From Intestinimonas sp052065695 (lineage in GTDB: Bacteria; Bacillota; Clostridia; Oscillospirales; Oscillospiraceae), in assembly GCF_052065695.1 (NCBI RefSeq), contig NZ_JBQHTM010000011.1:10315-74314 (forward strand): a stretch of DNA of 64,000 bases, written 5' to 3'. A program made the position numbers and the translations under genes. The notes under the pieces are model-generated. The model was not told the origin of the DNA. It was given only the letters and a program-made list of their open reading frames with translations, and did not search any database. This document shows, piece by piece, positions 36,024 through 44,170 of the stretch (position 1 is its first letter; each line of letters begins with the position of its first letter).

Positions 36024-36932
36024 ATGAGAGAGCCCATTTTCACCGGTGCCTGCCCCGCCATCGTCACGCCCTTCGACCAGAGCGGCGCCATCAACTACGA
36101 CCGCTTCGCCCAGCTCATCGATGAGCAGATCGCCGCCGGCGTGGACGCCATCTGCGCCGTGGGCACCACTGGTGAGTGTTCCACCCTCACCCTGCGGGAG
36201 CACATCGCCGCCGTCAACTTCTGTGTCAAGCATGTGAACCACCGGGTGAAGGTCATCGCCGGCGCCGGCAGCAACGACACCTCCGCCGCCGTGTACCTCT
36301 CCCAGCACGCCGAGGACTCCGGCGCCGATGCCCTCCTCCACGTTACCCCCTACTACAACAAGTGCTCTCAGGAGGGCCTCATCCGCCACTATGAGTACAT
36401 CGCCGACCGGACCGAGCTGCCCATTATCCTCTACAATGTGCCCTCCCGGACCGGCGTTTCCTTCACCGCTGAGACCTACAAGGTTCTCTCCCAGAACCCC
36501 AAGATCAACGGCGTGAAGGAGGCCAGCGGCAACCTGAACCTCATCACCCACACACGCTACCTCTGTGGCGATGACTTTTTCATCTGGTCCGGCAACGACG
36601 ACCAGGTGGTCCCCATGATGTCCCTGGGTGCCAAGGGCGTCATCTCCGTGGTGGCCAACATCGACCCCAAGCTCATGGTAGACATCACCCATCGTTGTCT
36701 GGAGGGCCGCTTTGAGGAGGCTGCCCGGCTCCAGCTGGAGCATATGGACCTGATCGACGCCCTCTTCTGTGAGGTCAACCCCATCCCTGTCAAGGCCGCC
36801 CTCAACCTCATGGGCAAGGACGTGGGCGGGCTGCGCCTCCCCCTGTGCGACATCTCCCCCGCCAACCTGGAGGTCCTCCGGGCCGCCATGGAGCGGACTG
36901 GTCTGCTCCCGGCCTCCGGCGCCGGTCAGTAA
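36024..36932 (+). CDS. dapA: 4-hydroxy-tetrahydrodipicolinate synthase
   Basis: A 302-residue aldolase-fold enzyme condensing pyruvate with aspartate semialdehyde. Key residues are visible: the Thr-Thr pair in GTTGECSTL, Tyr in LYNVPSRTG and the Schiff-base Lys in NGVKEASGN. The start MREPIFTGAC (36024) has AGGAGG 9 nt upstream; a TTG 6 nt earlier is too near. It follows asd by 72 nt. Confidence 0.97.
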   Translation: MREPIFTGACPAIVTPFDQSGAINYDRFAQLIDEQIAAGVDAICAVGTTGECSTLTLREHIAAVNFCVKHVNHRVKVIAGAGSNDTSAAVYLSQHAEDSGADALLHVTPYYNKCSQEGLIRHYEYIADRTELPIILYNVPSRTGVSFTAETYKVLSQNPKINGVKEASGNLNLITHTRYLCGDDFFIWSGNDDQVVPMMSLGAKGVISVVANIDPKLMVDITHRCLEGRFEEAARLQLEHMDLIDALFCEVNPIPVKAALNLMGKDVGGLRLPLCDISPANLEVLRAAMERTGLLPASGAGQ

Positions 36933-36941
36933 AACCAACAC

Positions 36942-36978
36942 CAGACGGCCGTGCTGCTCCACGGCCGTCTGTCTTTTT
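36942..36978 (+). terminator. Hairpin with T-run between dapA and dapB
   Basis: A 12-bp perfect stem CAGACGGCCGTG / CACGGCCGTCTG with a 6-nt loop, followed by TCTTTTT, inside the presumed dap operon. It probably causes partial termination or protects the asd-dapA message. Confidence 0.75.
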
Positions 36979-37005
36979 ACGAAACGATAAAAAGGAGGAA
37001 CCATC

Positions 37006-37785
37006 ATGCTGGACCTGATCCTCTCCGGCTGCAACGGGCGGATGGGCCGGGTGCTGGAGGCTCTGTGCGCCGACCAGCCCGATCTCCACATCGCCGCCGG
37101 CTTCGACATTCTTGGCACCGCTGACCGGGATTTCCCCGTCTTCTCCTCCCCCGCCGAGTGCACCGTCCCCGCCCAGGTGGCGGTGGACTTCTCCCACCCG
37201 GCCACCCTCACTGGCCTTCTGGGCTACTGCGTCAAGCGGCAGCTGCCCGTGGTCCTAGCCACCACCGGCTACTCTGAGGACCAGCTTCTGGAGATTGAGT
37301 CAGCGGCCCGGAGCATTCCCGTCTTCCGCTCGGCCAATTTCTCCCTGGGCATCAATGTGCTCTCCAAGCTGGCCCGTCAGGCCGCCCAGATGTTGGGCGA
37401 AGACTTTGACATCGAGATCGTAGAGCGCCACCACAACAAAAAGGTGGACGCCCCCAGCGGCACAGCTCTCCTGCTGGCCGACGCCCTGTCCGAGACTCTG
37501 CCTTATGAGCCGGAATACGTGTGGGACCGCCACACCGTCCGGAAGCCCAGGGACCGCCGGGAGATCGGCATCTCCTCTGTCCGAGGCGGCACCATCGCCG
37601 GCGACCACGAGATCCTCTTCGCCGGCCGGGACGAGCTCATCGAGCTGCGCCACTCCGCCCAGTCCCGGGAGGTCTTCGCCTCCGGCGCTCTGAAGGCCGC
37701 CCGATTCCTGGCCCAATGCCAGGCACCCGGTCTCTATAACATGGACGACCTTCTGGACTGGCTCCAGACACCGGTGGAAATTTAA
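37006..37785 (+). CDS. dapB: 4-hydroxy-tetrahydrodipicolinate reductase
   Basis: A 259-residue NAD(P)H-dependent reductase acting on the DapA product. It has the dinucleotide loop SGCNGRMGRVL, the substrate motif ERHHNKKVDAPSGTA and RGGTIAGDHE. The ATG follows AAGGAGG. It ends the cluster, 74 nt downstream of dapA and behind a terminator-like hairpin, so its dose may be lower than that of asd and dapA. Besides lysine, the pathway supplies dipicolinate for spores. Confidence 0.97.
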   Translation: MLDLILSGCNGRMGRVLEALCADQPDLHIAAGFDILGTADRDFPVFSSPAECTVPAQVAVDFSHPATLTGLLGYCVKRQLPVVLATTGYSEDQLLEIESAARSIPVFRSANFSLGINVLSKLARQAAQMLGEDFDIEIVERHHNKKVDAPSGTALLLADALSETLPYEPEYVWDRHTVRKPRDRREIGISSVRGGTIAGDHEILFAGRDELIELRHSAQSREVFASGALKAARFLAQCQAPGLYNMDDLLDWLQTPVEI

Positions 37786-37796
37786 CAGCTAACAAT

Positions 37797-37836
37797 AAAA
37801 AACGGTCTCCGGTATGGCTACCGGAGACCGTTTTTT
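37797..37836. terminator. Bidirectional terminator between dapB and the AI-2E permease
   Basis: A 12-bp stem CGGTCTCCGGTA / TACCGGAGACCG with a 4-nt loop, flanked by six A and six T residues, ends both converging genes. Confidence 0.94.
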
Positions 37837-39025
37837 ATTGTTCGAATTTGGACTTGTCCGCACCCTCCGACGACGGCAGGAGCGGATTCCCGTCGCCGTC
37901 AATTCCCTTCTCCCGGAGCCGGTGGTTCACCCACTCCCGGACCAGGGCATAGAGCACGGCAAAGGTGGGTACGCCTAGGAGCATCCCGGGGAAGCCGAAG
38001 AGCCCGCCGCACACCACGATAGACACCAGCACCCAGATAGCAGAGAGACCGGTACTGTCGCCCAGGATCTTGGGCCCCAAGATGTTGCCGTCGAACTGCT
38101 GAAGGGCCAGCACCAGTACGGCGAACCGCAGCGCCGCCCAGGGGTCCACAATGATGAGGATCATGATACAGGGCACGGCACCGATGATGGGTCCGAAGAA
38201 GGGGATCACATTGGTGACACCGATGATAACGGCAATGAGGATGTTATAGGGGATCTGGAGGATCAGATTAAGGACAAAGCAGAGCACGCCAATGATGGCG
38301 GAGTCGATGATCTTGCCATTGATAAAGCCCACGAAAATGCGGTTGGCCTGGCCGCACACCCCCAGGAACCAGGTTGCTTTTTTCTTGGGGATAGTGGCAT
38401 AGATGAGCTTTTTGAGCTGGGGGACCAGCCGGTTTTTGCCGGAGAGCATGTAGATGGAGGAGATCAGCGCGGTCAGAGCAGAGATTACACCGCTGCCCAA
38501 AGCCACACCCAGGTTCCAGATCTGAGGCAGTGAGGAGCTCACCTTCGAAATGGCCAGATCGGTCAGGGACTGGACGAAGTTCTGATAGGTGGTCAGCATC
38601 TCGTTGATGCCCTCCCCCTCCAGGTTGAAACGGGTGATGATATCCTGTACCAAAGCGTCCAGGCCACGCATATAGCTGGACATGTTGTTGACCAGCTCCA
38701 CCGCACTACTCCACACCTGGGGCAGGATGAGGTTGAGCAGGATCGCCAGGAAAGCGGCAGCCAGAACGTAAACTGTAACGATGGCCAGGGCACGCCCGTG
38801 CCTGTGCTTGTGGTAGACCTTCTCCTCAAAAAAAGTGGTGGGCGTATTGAGCAGATAGGCGATGGCAAAGCCGATGATAAAGGGTGAGAGTACCCCCGTC
38901 ACCATCGAGATCTTGGCCCTCACCTCATCAAAGCGGTAGAGTACAAAGTAGAACAGGATGCCGATGAGCACGATGATCAGGTTTGAGATTGTCCTCGTGT
39001 CCAGCGGCCATGGTTTTTTCTGCAC
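37835..39025 (-). CDS. AI-2E family transporter (UPF0118 permease)
   Basis: A 396-residue polytopic membrane protein with about eight transmembrane segments. It has the family signature in the C-terminal half (VIPFFGPIIGAVPC; LQQFDGNILGPKILGDSTGLSAIWVL). Members export small molecules or ions, including Na+/H+ antiport and possibly autoinducer-2; the substrate here is unknown. The start is a GTG (39025) followed by QKKPWPL. The stop lies inside the shared terminator's T-run region. Single-gene unit with its own promoter. Confidence 0.9.
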   Translation of the reverse strand: MQKKPWPLDTRTISNLIIVLIGILFYFVLYRFDEVRAKISMVTGVLSPFIIGFAIAYLLNTPTTFFEEKVYHKHRHGRALAIVTVYVLAAAFLAILLNLILPQVWSSAVELVNNMSSYMRGLDALVQDIITRFNLEGEGINEMLTTYQNFVQSLTDLAISKVSSSLPQIWNLGVALGSGVISALTALISSIYMLSGKNRLVPQLKKLIYATIPKKKATWFLGVCGQANRIFVGFINGKIIDSAIIGVLCFVLNLILQIPYNILIAVIIGVTNVIPFFGPIIGAVPCIMILIIVDPWAALRFAVLVLALQQFDGNILGPKILGDSTGLSAIWVLVSIVVCGGLFGFPGMLLGVPTFAVLYALVREWVNHRLREKGIDGDGNPLLPSSEGADKSKFEQ

Positions 39026-39060
39026 GGCCTTCAGATCTCCCCTCGTATATGGTCACTCTT

Positions 39061-39089
39061 ATTGTACCATGCTCTTATTTCGATGTCTA
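39061..39089 (-). promoter_or_regulatory. Promoter of the AI-2E permease gene
   Basis: TAGACA and TACAAT with a 17-nt spacer on the minus strand, about 40 nt before the GTG start. Confidence 0.7.
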
Positions 39090-39121
39090 ACCATTCTTCC
39101 TTAAGAAAATCAAAAGATTCT

Positions 39122-39151
39122 AAAAAGGCGGGCACCAAATCGGCACCCGCC
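39122..39151 (-). terminator. tyrS terminator
   Basis: On the minus strand GGCGGGTGCC pairs with GGTGCCCGCC (with G-T pairs) and is followed by TTTTT. Confidence 0.85.
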
Positions 39152-39158
39152 TTTTTGC

Positions 39159-40385
39159 TCAGGCCAGCACGGCCCGATGGAAGACCTTTTTACCCTTCTT
39201 GATGGTGGTGCCCTCCCCTTCCAGAGCGGCGGCTACCACTACGGCGGCGGTGTCGGTCACCTTCTCGCCGTTGAGCTCCACACCGCCCTGCTGGATGAGG
39301 CGCCGGGCCTCGCCCTTAGAGGGGGTGAGGCCGCACTTCACCATCAGGTCCACCACGGTGATCTGCCCCTCGGTGAGGTCGCCGGCGGAGAGCTCGGTGG
39401 TGGGCATGTTGCTCTTGTCGCCGCCGGTGGAGAACAGAGCCCGGGCAGCGTCCTGAGCCTTCTGAGCCTCCTCCTCGGAGTGGACCAGCTTGGTGAGCTC
39501 GAAGGCCAGGATCTCCTTGGCCCGGTTGAGCTGGGCGCCCTCCCAGTGGTCCATCTCGTCGATCTGCTCCAGGGGCAGCTCGGTGAGCATCCGCAGACAC
39601 TTGAGCACGTCGGCGTCGTCCACATTCCGCCAGTACTGGTAGAAGTCGTAGGGAGAGGTCTTTTCCGGATCCAGCCACACGGCGCCGGCCTGGGTCTTAC
39701 CCATCTTCTTGCCCTCACTGGTGAGCAGCAGCGTGATGGTCATGGCGTAGGCGTCCTTGCCCAGCTTCCGGCGAATGAGCTCGGTGCCACCCAGCATGTT
39801 GGACCACTGGTCGTCGCCGCCGCACTGGAGGTTGCAGCCCACGGTCTGGAACATGTGGTAGAAGTCGTAGGACTGCATGATCATGTAGTTGAACTCCAGG
39901 AAGGAGAGCCCCTTCTCCATACGCTGCTTGTAGCACTCGGCCCGCAGCATGTTGTTTACGCTGAAGCAGGCACCTACTTCGCGGAGCACATCCACGTAGT
40001 TGAGCTTCAGTAGCCAGTCGGCGTTGTTAAGCATGAGGGCCTTACCGTCGGAGAAATCAATGAATTTGCTCATCTGCTTCTTGAAGCAGTCGCAGTTGTG
40101 CTGGATGGTTTCCACCGTCATCATGGTCCGCATATCACTACGGCCAGAGGGGTCGCCCACCATGCCGGTGCCACCACCGATGAGGGCGATGGGGCGGTTA
40201 CCCGCCTTCTGCATCCGGCGCATAAGCATCAGTGCCATGAAGTGACCCACATGGAGGGAGTCGGCGGTGGGGTCGAAGCCAATGTAGAAGGTGGCCTTGC
40301 CGTTGTTGATGAGGTCCTTGATCTCTTCCTCGTCGGTGACCTGGGCAACCAGCCCTCTGGCCTTCAGTTCGTCGTAAATGGTCAT
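39159..40385 (-). CDS. tyrS: Tyrosyl-tRNA synthetase
   Basis: A 408-residue class I synthetase charging tRNA-Tyr. It shows the HIGH-type motif HVGHFM, the KMSKS-type loop in EGKKMGKTQAGAV and a C-terminal S4 RNA-binding domain (SKGEARRLIQQGGVELNGEKV). The ATG overlaps the nudix stop by 4 nt (ATGA). It is the last gene of an operon led by a tyrosine T-box nearly 800 bases upstream, an unusual position for a synthetase under T-box control. Confidence 0.98.
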   Translation of the reverse strand: MTIYDELKARGLVAQVTDEEEIKDLINNGKATFYIGFDPTADSLHVGHFMALMLMRRMQKAGNRPIALIGGGTGMVGDPSGRSDMRTMMTVETIQHNCDCFKKQMSKFIDFSDGKALMLNNADWLLKLNYVDVLREVGACFSVNNMLRAECYKQRMEKGLSFLEFNYMIMQSYDFYHMFQTVGCNLQCGGDDQWSNMLGGTELIRRKLGKDAYAMTITLLLTSEGKKMGKTQAGAVWLDPEKTSPYDFYQYWRNVDDADVLKCLRMLTELPLEQIDEMDHWEGAQLNRAKEILAFELTKLVHSEEEAQKAQDAARALFSTGGDKSNMPTTELSAGDLTEGQITVVDLMVKCGLTPSKGEARRLIQQGGVELNGEKVTDTAAVVVAAALEGEGTTIKKGKKVFHRAVLA

Positions 40386-40849
40386 TTTTCCTGCATCCTT
40401 TCTTCCCAGGCCAGCCTGACGGCCCAGGCCTGATAATTTAAAAACATATGTTCAGCGGCCCACTCCGCCGGAACCCACCGGAGCACGTGGTCGTGCTCGA
40501 CGGGGGGTTGCACCTGCGGACCCAGGACCGCCCGGTAACAGCGGCCCATCACATGGAGATAGCGCCGGTCGCTGGTGGCAAACAGATATTCCTCGCCGGT
40601 ACAGAGGGGGCCGTCCAGCTCGATCTCCCGGCCCAGCTCCTCCAGGCACTCCCGGCGGAGACAGACCTCCGGGGTCTCTCCCGCCTCCATGCCGCCCCCC
40701 GGAAGGAAAAGTCCCCGTTCCGGCCCGCCGGCCGCCGGAGCCTCCACCAGGGCGGCGTTTCCAGCGTCGTCCAGGATTACCGCATAGGCACCGGCCCGGT
40801 CCCGGTAGACCACCCCGGGCTCCCTTCGTCCAAAGCTTCTGTGCTCCAT
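40382..40849 (-). CDS. NUDIX hydrolase in the tyrS operon
   Basis: A 155-residue hydrolase with a complete Nudix box GGMEAGETPEVCLRRECLEELG (about residues 51-72). It is MutT-like in size; its substrate is unknown. The window's other Nudix protein (after rpoD) has a different box sequence, so this is not a recent duplicate. Translationally coupled to tyrS, so levels should follow tyrosine availability. Confidence 0.87.
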   Translation of the reverse strand: MEHRSFGRREPGVVYRDRAGAYAVILDDAGNAALVEAPAAGGPERGLFLPGGGMEAGETPEVCLRRECLEELGREIELDGPLCTGEEYLFATSDRRYLHVMGRCYRAVLGPQVQPPVEHDHVLRWVPAEWAAEHMFLNYQAWAVRLAWEERMQEK

Positions 40850-40858
40850 ACCGCGCCC

Positions 40859-41140
40859 CTACTTCTTTTCCCGTTTAGTCAGGCATTTGGGGCAGCGCTC
40901 CGCATCCCTGGGGTATTTGGCGTGGCAGATTGGGCATTCATACTCGGTGGTCCACTCCTGGACCTTCTCTGAGAAGAACTCTACCTTCCCGCAGGAAGGA
41001 CAGCCGAAAATCTCCAGTTCCAGTGCACCTTCCCAGAAATGAGAGTCAAAAAACATCGTTTCCTGTCCCAGTTGGAAGTCCCGCGTACCCAGACAGACCA
41101 TTTCAGTCCCGCAGCGCAGGCATGTGAGCGACCATTCCAT
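40859..41140 (-). CDS. Small zinc-ribbon protein leading the tyrS operon
   Basis: A 93-residue soluble protein with three Cys pairs: CLRC (residues 7-10), CPSC (47-50) and CPIC...CPKC toward the C-terminus. Two zinc ribbons are therefore likely. Similar short proteins occur widely in Clostridia without an assigned function. It starts about 30 nt after the T-box terminator and is 9 nt before the nudix gene, so it shares tyrosine control. The family is not recognised with certainty. Confidence 0.75.
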   Translation of the reverse strand: MEWSLTCLRCGTEMVCLGTRDFQLGQETMFFDSHFWEGALELEIFGCPSCGKVEFFSEKVQEWTTEYECPICHAKYPRDAERCPKCLTKREKK

Positions 41141-41170
41141 GTGTCTTTTCCTCTCTTTCTAGTGTACGAT

Positions 41171-41206
41171 AAAAAACGCCCCCTGTCCTTTTGGGACAGA
41201 GGGCGT
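41171..41206 (-). terminator. Regulated terminator of the tyrosine T-box
   Basis: On the minus strand ACGCCCTCTGTCC folds on GGACAGGGGGCGT with an AAAA loop region and runs into TTTTTT. Confidence 0.88.
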
Positions 41207-41431
41207 GGATACGCGGTACCACCTCTGGTTCGCCCCTCCCTCACGGAAAAGGGCCTCACGCCGTGCCATCACACGGCCGCGCGATAACGGGCGCTCCCGA
41301 CACGCCCTACTGCTTGCGGTTCAGGCGGCCGCTCCGAGGGGTATTCGTCCTCAGGCCCTCTCCCCCTTCCACCAAACCGGGGGTTCTCTGCGCAGGGTAT
41401 CCGAAGATTACTTTTCCTCATCTTTGCGTTG
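41171..41431 (-). promoter_or_regulatory. T-box riboswitch, tyrosine specificity
   Basis: The antiterminator core GAGGTGGTACCGCG is read on the minus strand (to 41212). Stem I begins with AAAGATGAGGAAAAGTA and has a CAGAGA distal bulge. The specifier loop reads GACGAATACCCC, with TAC (tyrosine) at 41343-41341. This agrees with tyrS being in the transcript, two genes further down. Confidence 0.92.
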
Positions 41432-41443
41432 TATACAACGGGC

Positions 41444-41472
41444 ATTCTAGCACAGCCCGCCTGCATTGTCAA
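41444..41472 (-). promoter_or_regulatory. Promoter of the tyrosine T-box operon
   Basis: TTGACA and TAGAAT with a 17-nt spacer on the minus strand; the -35 touches the 3' end of the ycxB-like gene. Confidence 0.88.
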
Positions 41473-42002
41473 TCAAAATGTTTTACCTTTGCCTCCGGAC
41501 AGGCCGTCTGAGCCAGGAACTCGAAGCGGAGCCGGTCCTCCTCGCTCTGAAAGGCAGACCTGGGCAGCAGTAGGTAGCCCTCCTCCCCCCGAAAAAGGTA
41601 ATAGAACTCCTTCCCCCGCCAGAGCTCCTTCAGGTCCCAATCCAGCAGCACCGCCGTCTGTTCATCCTGCCGGGACAGATCCTCCCGGTTGAAGAGAAAG
41701 GACACCTGCCGTCCCAGCGCCGGATTTTTGTCATAGAGCCGCCCCGGCTGGATGACATACAGCCACAGGCCGTAGAAGGCCACCATAACAGAGAAGACCA
41801 CCAAGAGGGTGCAAAGGAAGCTCATCCGCTCCATTAAAGTCTCCATGACCACAGCAGCCGCCAGAGCGATGAGGATGACCAGCACCTGGACCCAACTTAC
41901 CAGATGGCTTTTGCGCAGATAATAGCGCACTGCCCGGACATATTCCGCCCGACCGAGGGAGAAGGTGACCTGCACCTCCTCCGTTCCCTTATCCTGTCTC
42001 AT
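41469..42002 (-). CDS. YcxB-like membrane protein
   Basis: A 177-residue protein with two transmembrane segments (about residues 36-52 and 62-82) and a soluble C-terminal half (VSFLFNREDLSRQDEQTAV...FYYLFRGEEGYLLLPRSAF) fitting the YcxB-like family. Function is unknown. It overlaps the recN stop by 4 nt (ATGA), ending the long nusB-to-recN gene string. In many Bacilli and Clostridia the gene after recN is spoIVB; here this protein takes that place. Confidence 0.75.
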   Translation of the reverse strand: MRQDKGTEEVQVTFSLGRAEYVRAVRYYLRKSHLVSWVQVLVILIALAAAVVMETLMERMSFLCTLLVVFSVMVAFYGLWLYVIQPGRLYDKNPALGRQVSFLFNREDLSRQDEQTAVLLDWDLKELWRGKEFYYLFRGEEGYLLLPRSAFQSEEDRLRFEFLAQTACPEAKVKHFD

Positions 42003-43693
42003 GTAAGCCTCCGCTTGTAGGTCTCGGCGCTCTCCAGCAGCTCCCCGGCACCTGCCAGCATAGCGGGTGTGATATGGGCGCCGCCGGTGAGCCGGGCCAG
42101 TTCCTCCCGGCGGCGGCCAGCCTCCAGCCGCTCCACCGCCGTGTAGGTCCGCCCGTCCCGCTCCCCTTTCTCCACCGAGAAGTGGGTATCCGCCATGGCG
42201 GCGATCTGGGGCAGATGGGTAACACAGAGGACCTGCTTCCGCCGGGCCACCTGGGCCATCTTCTCCGCCACCTTCTGAGCTGCCCGGCCGCTGACGCCGG
42301 TGTCTACCTCGTCAAAGACCAGGGTGCTCACATCGTCGTTCTCCGCCAGCACATTTTTCAGCGCCAGCATGATGCGGGAGAGCTCACCGCCGGAGGCAAT
42401 CTTGTGGATGGGCTTCAGATCCTCGCCCACGTTGGCCGACATGAGGAACTGCACCTCATCCATGCCCGTCTCATCCATGGCAAGCTCCCCGCCCTTGGGG
42501 GCGAAGTCCACCTGAAAGCGCACCTTTGGCATGTCCAGCTGCCGCAGCTCTTCCTGGATGAGCTTTTCCAGCGCCGCCGCCGCCTTCTTACGGGCCGCGG
42601 TGAGCTTGGCGCCCTCCTCCCGGGCCTTTTCCAGGGCAGCGGCCAGCTTCTTCTCCAACCGGGCCAGGGTCTCGCTGGAGTCCTCGATCTGCTCTAGCTC
42701 CGCTTTGCACCGGGCCAGGTAGTCCAGCATGTCCTCCACTGTGGCGCCGTACTTCTTCCGCAGCCGGTAGATCACGTCCAGACGACTCTCCAGGTCGTCC
42801 AGCTCCCCCGGCTCAAAGTCCAGGCTGTCCCGGAGGTCCCGGACCAGCTCGGCAGCGTCGTCCGCGGCGCAGCGCAGCTCGGTGAGGCGCTGGGCCAGGT
42901 CGGCGATCTGGTCACTGACCCCCTTGGCTCCAGAGAGAGACTGCTCCGCCGACATAATGAGGGCCACGGCCCCCTCGCTCTCCTCGTCTCCGGAGAGGGC
43001 CATGTGGGCGCCCTCCACGGCGTCGATGAGCTTACCCGCGTTGCGCAGCACCTTCCGCCGCTGGGTGAGCTCCTCCTCCTCTCCCGGCTTCAGGTCGGCC
43101 CGCTCCAGCTCGCCGATCTGAAAGGTCAGGCTGTCGATACGCCGGGCCTTCTCCGCCTCGTCCATCCGCAAAGCAGACATCTCCCGCCGCAGGGCGGACA
43201 TGGCATCATAGGCCGCCTTGAAGGCAGCCCTGGAGCCCTCCAGCTCACCGAACCGGTCCAGGTAGTCCAGATGGCAGGCGGGGTCCAACAATTGCTGGCC
43301 GTCGTGCTGTCCGTGAATGTTCAGGAGCTGCCGTCCCAGCCCCCGAAGTTGGGACACCGTCAGTGGCCGGCCGTTGAGCCGGCAGACGTTCCGGCCATCG
43401 GACAGGATCTCCCTCTGGATCAGAATTTCCCCGTTCTCATCCGGCCCTATGCCGTTCTCGGTAAACCAGGGGAGCGCCGGCAGCCGGGTAAACTGGGCGC
43501 TCACCACTGCGGCTTTGGCGCCGGTCCGGATCAGTTCCCGGGAGGTCCGCTCCCCGATCACCGCCCCGATGGCGTCCACCACAATGGATTTGCCCGCGCC
43601 AGTCTCGCCGGTGAGTGCGTTAAAGCCCTGATCGAATCGGATGTCCGCCGCCTGGATCACCGCAATATTCTCAATATGAAGCAGCGAGAGCAT
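41999..43693 (-). CDS. recN: DNA repair protein RecN
   Basis: A 564-residue SMC-like ATPase recruited early to double-strand breaks. It has an N-terminal Walker A (FNALTGETGAGKSIVVDAI), a long coiled-coil middle (about residues 150-380), and a C-terminal ABC signature with Walker B (ASGGELSRIMLALK; LVFDEVDTGVSG). The start at MLSLLHIEN (43693) has GGAGG 8 nt upstream. The argR stop lies 19 nt upstream, the usual argR-recN order of Firmicutes. Confidence 0.97.
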   Translation of the reverse strand: MLSLLHIENIAVIQAADIRFDQGFNALTGETGAGKSIVVDAIGAVIGERTSRELIRTGAKAAVVSAQFTRLPALPWFTENGIGPDENGEILIQREILSDGRNVCRLNGRPLTVSQLRGLGRQLLNIHGQHDGQQLLDPACHLDYLDRFGELEGSRAAFKAAYDAMSALRREMSALRMDEAEKARRIDSLTFQIGELERADLKPGEEEELTQRRKVLRNAGKLIDAVEGAHMALSGDEESEGAVALIMSAEQSLSGAKGVSDQIADLAQRLTELRCAADDAAELVRDLRDSLDFEPGELDDLESRLDVIYRLRKKYGATVEDMLDYLARCKAELEQIEDSSETLARLEKKLAAALEKAREEGAKLTAARKKAAAALEKLIQEELRQLDMPKVRFQVDFAPKGGELAMDETGMDEVQFLMSANVGEDLKPIHKIASGGELSRIMLALKNVLAENDDVSTLVFDEVDTGVSGRAAQKVAEKMAQVARRKQVLCVTHLPQIAAMADTHFSVEKGERDGRTYTAVERLEAGRRREELARLTGGAHITPAMLAGAGELLESAETYKRRLT

Positions 43694-43711
43694 CCTCTCC
43701 ACCTCCCTGTC

Positions 43712-44164
43712 TTACTGGAGCATCTTGTGTATCTCGTCGCAGAAGGCCTCCGCCTTCTCGCTGTCACGCATGATGAGGATAGCGGTGTCGTCGCCTGCCA
43801 AGCTGCCCACCAGGTCGCTGATCTCCATGCCGTCGATGGCGGCACAGGCCGCAGAGGCTAGGCCGGGCATGGTCTTTAGAACCACGATGTTCTGGGCGCG
43901 GTCGAAAGAGGTAACGCCCTCCTTGAAAATGGTCCGCAGACGACCGGCAATGTTCATACTGGTCTTGCGGCCGGACACAGCGTATTTATAGGTCCCATAG
44001 CCGGTGAGCTCCTTGATGAGATGGAGTTCCTTGATGTCCCGGGAAATGGTTGCCTGGGTAGAGGTGAGCCCTCTGGCCTTGAGCTCGGAAAGCAGCTGGT
44101 CCTGGGTCTCCACGTCCACATCTTCAATAATCCGCAAGATCTCCGCCTGTCGCTTGGATTTCAT
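43712..44164 (-). CDS. argR: Arginine repressor ArgR/AhrC
   Basis: A 150-residue hexameric regulator. The N-terminal winged helix (TSTQATISRDIKELHLIK) binds ARG boxes. The C-terminal domain holds the arginine-binding motif GDDTAILIM. It represses arginine synthesis and activates catabolism when arginine is high. No arg genes lie in the window. It follows nadK by 6 nt in the large operon. Confidence 0.97.
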   Translation of the reverse strand: MKSKRQAEILRIIEDVDVETQDQLLSELKARGLTSTQATISRDIKELHLIKELTGYGTYKYAVSGRKTSMNIAGRLRTIFKEGVTSFDRAQNIVVLKTMPGLASAACAAIDGMEISDLVGSLAGDDTAILIMRDSEKAEAFCDEIHKMLQ

Positions 44165-44170
44165 TCCCCA

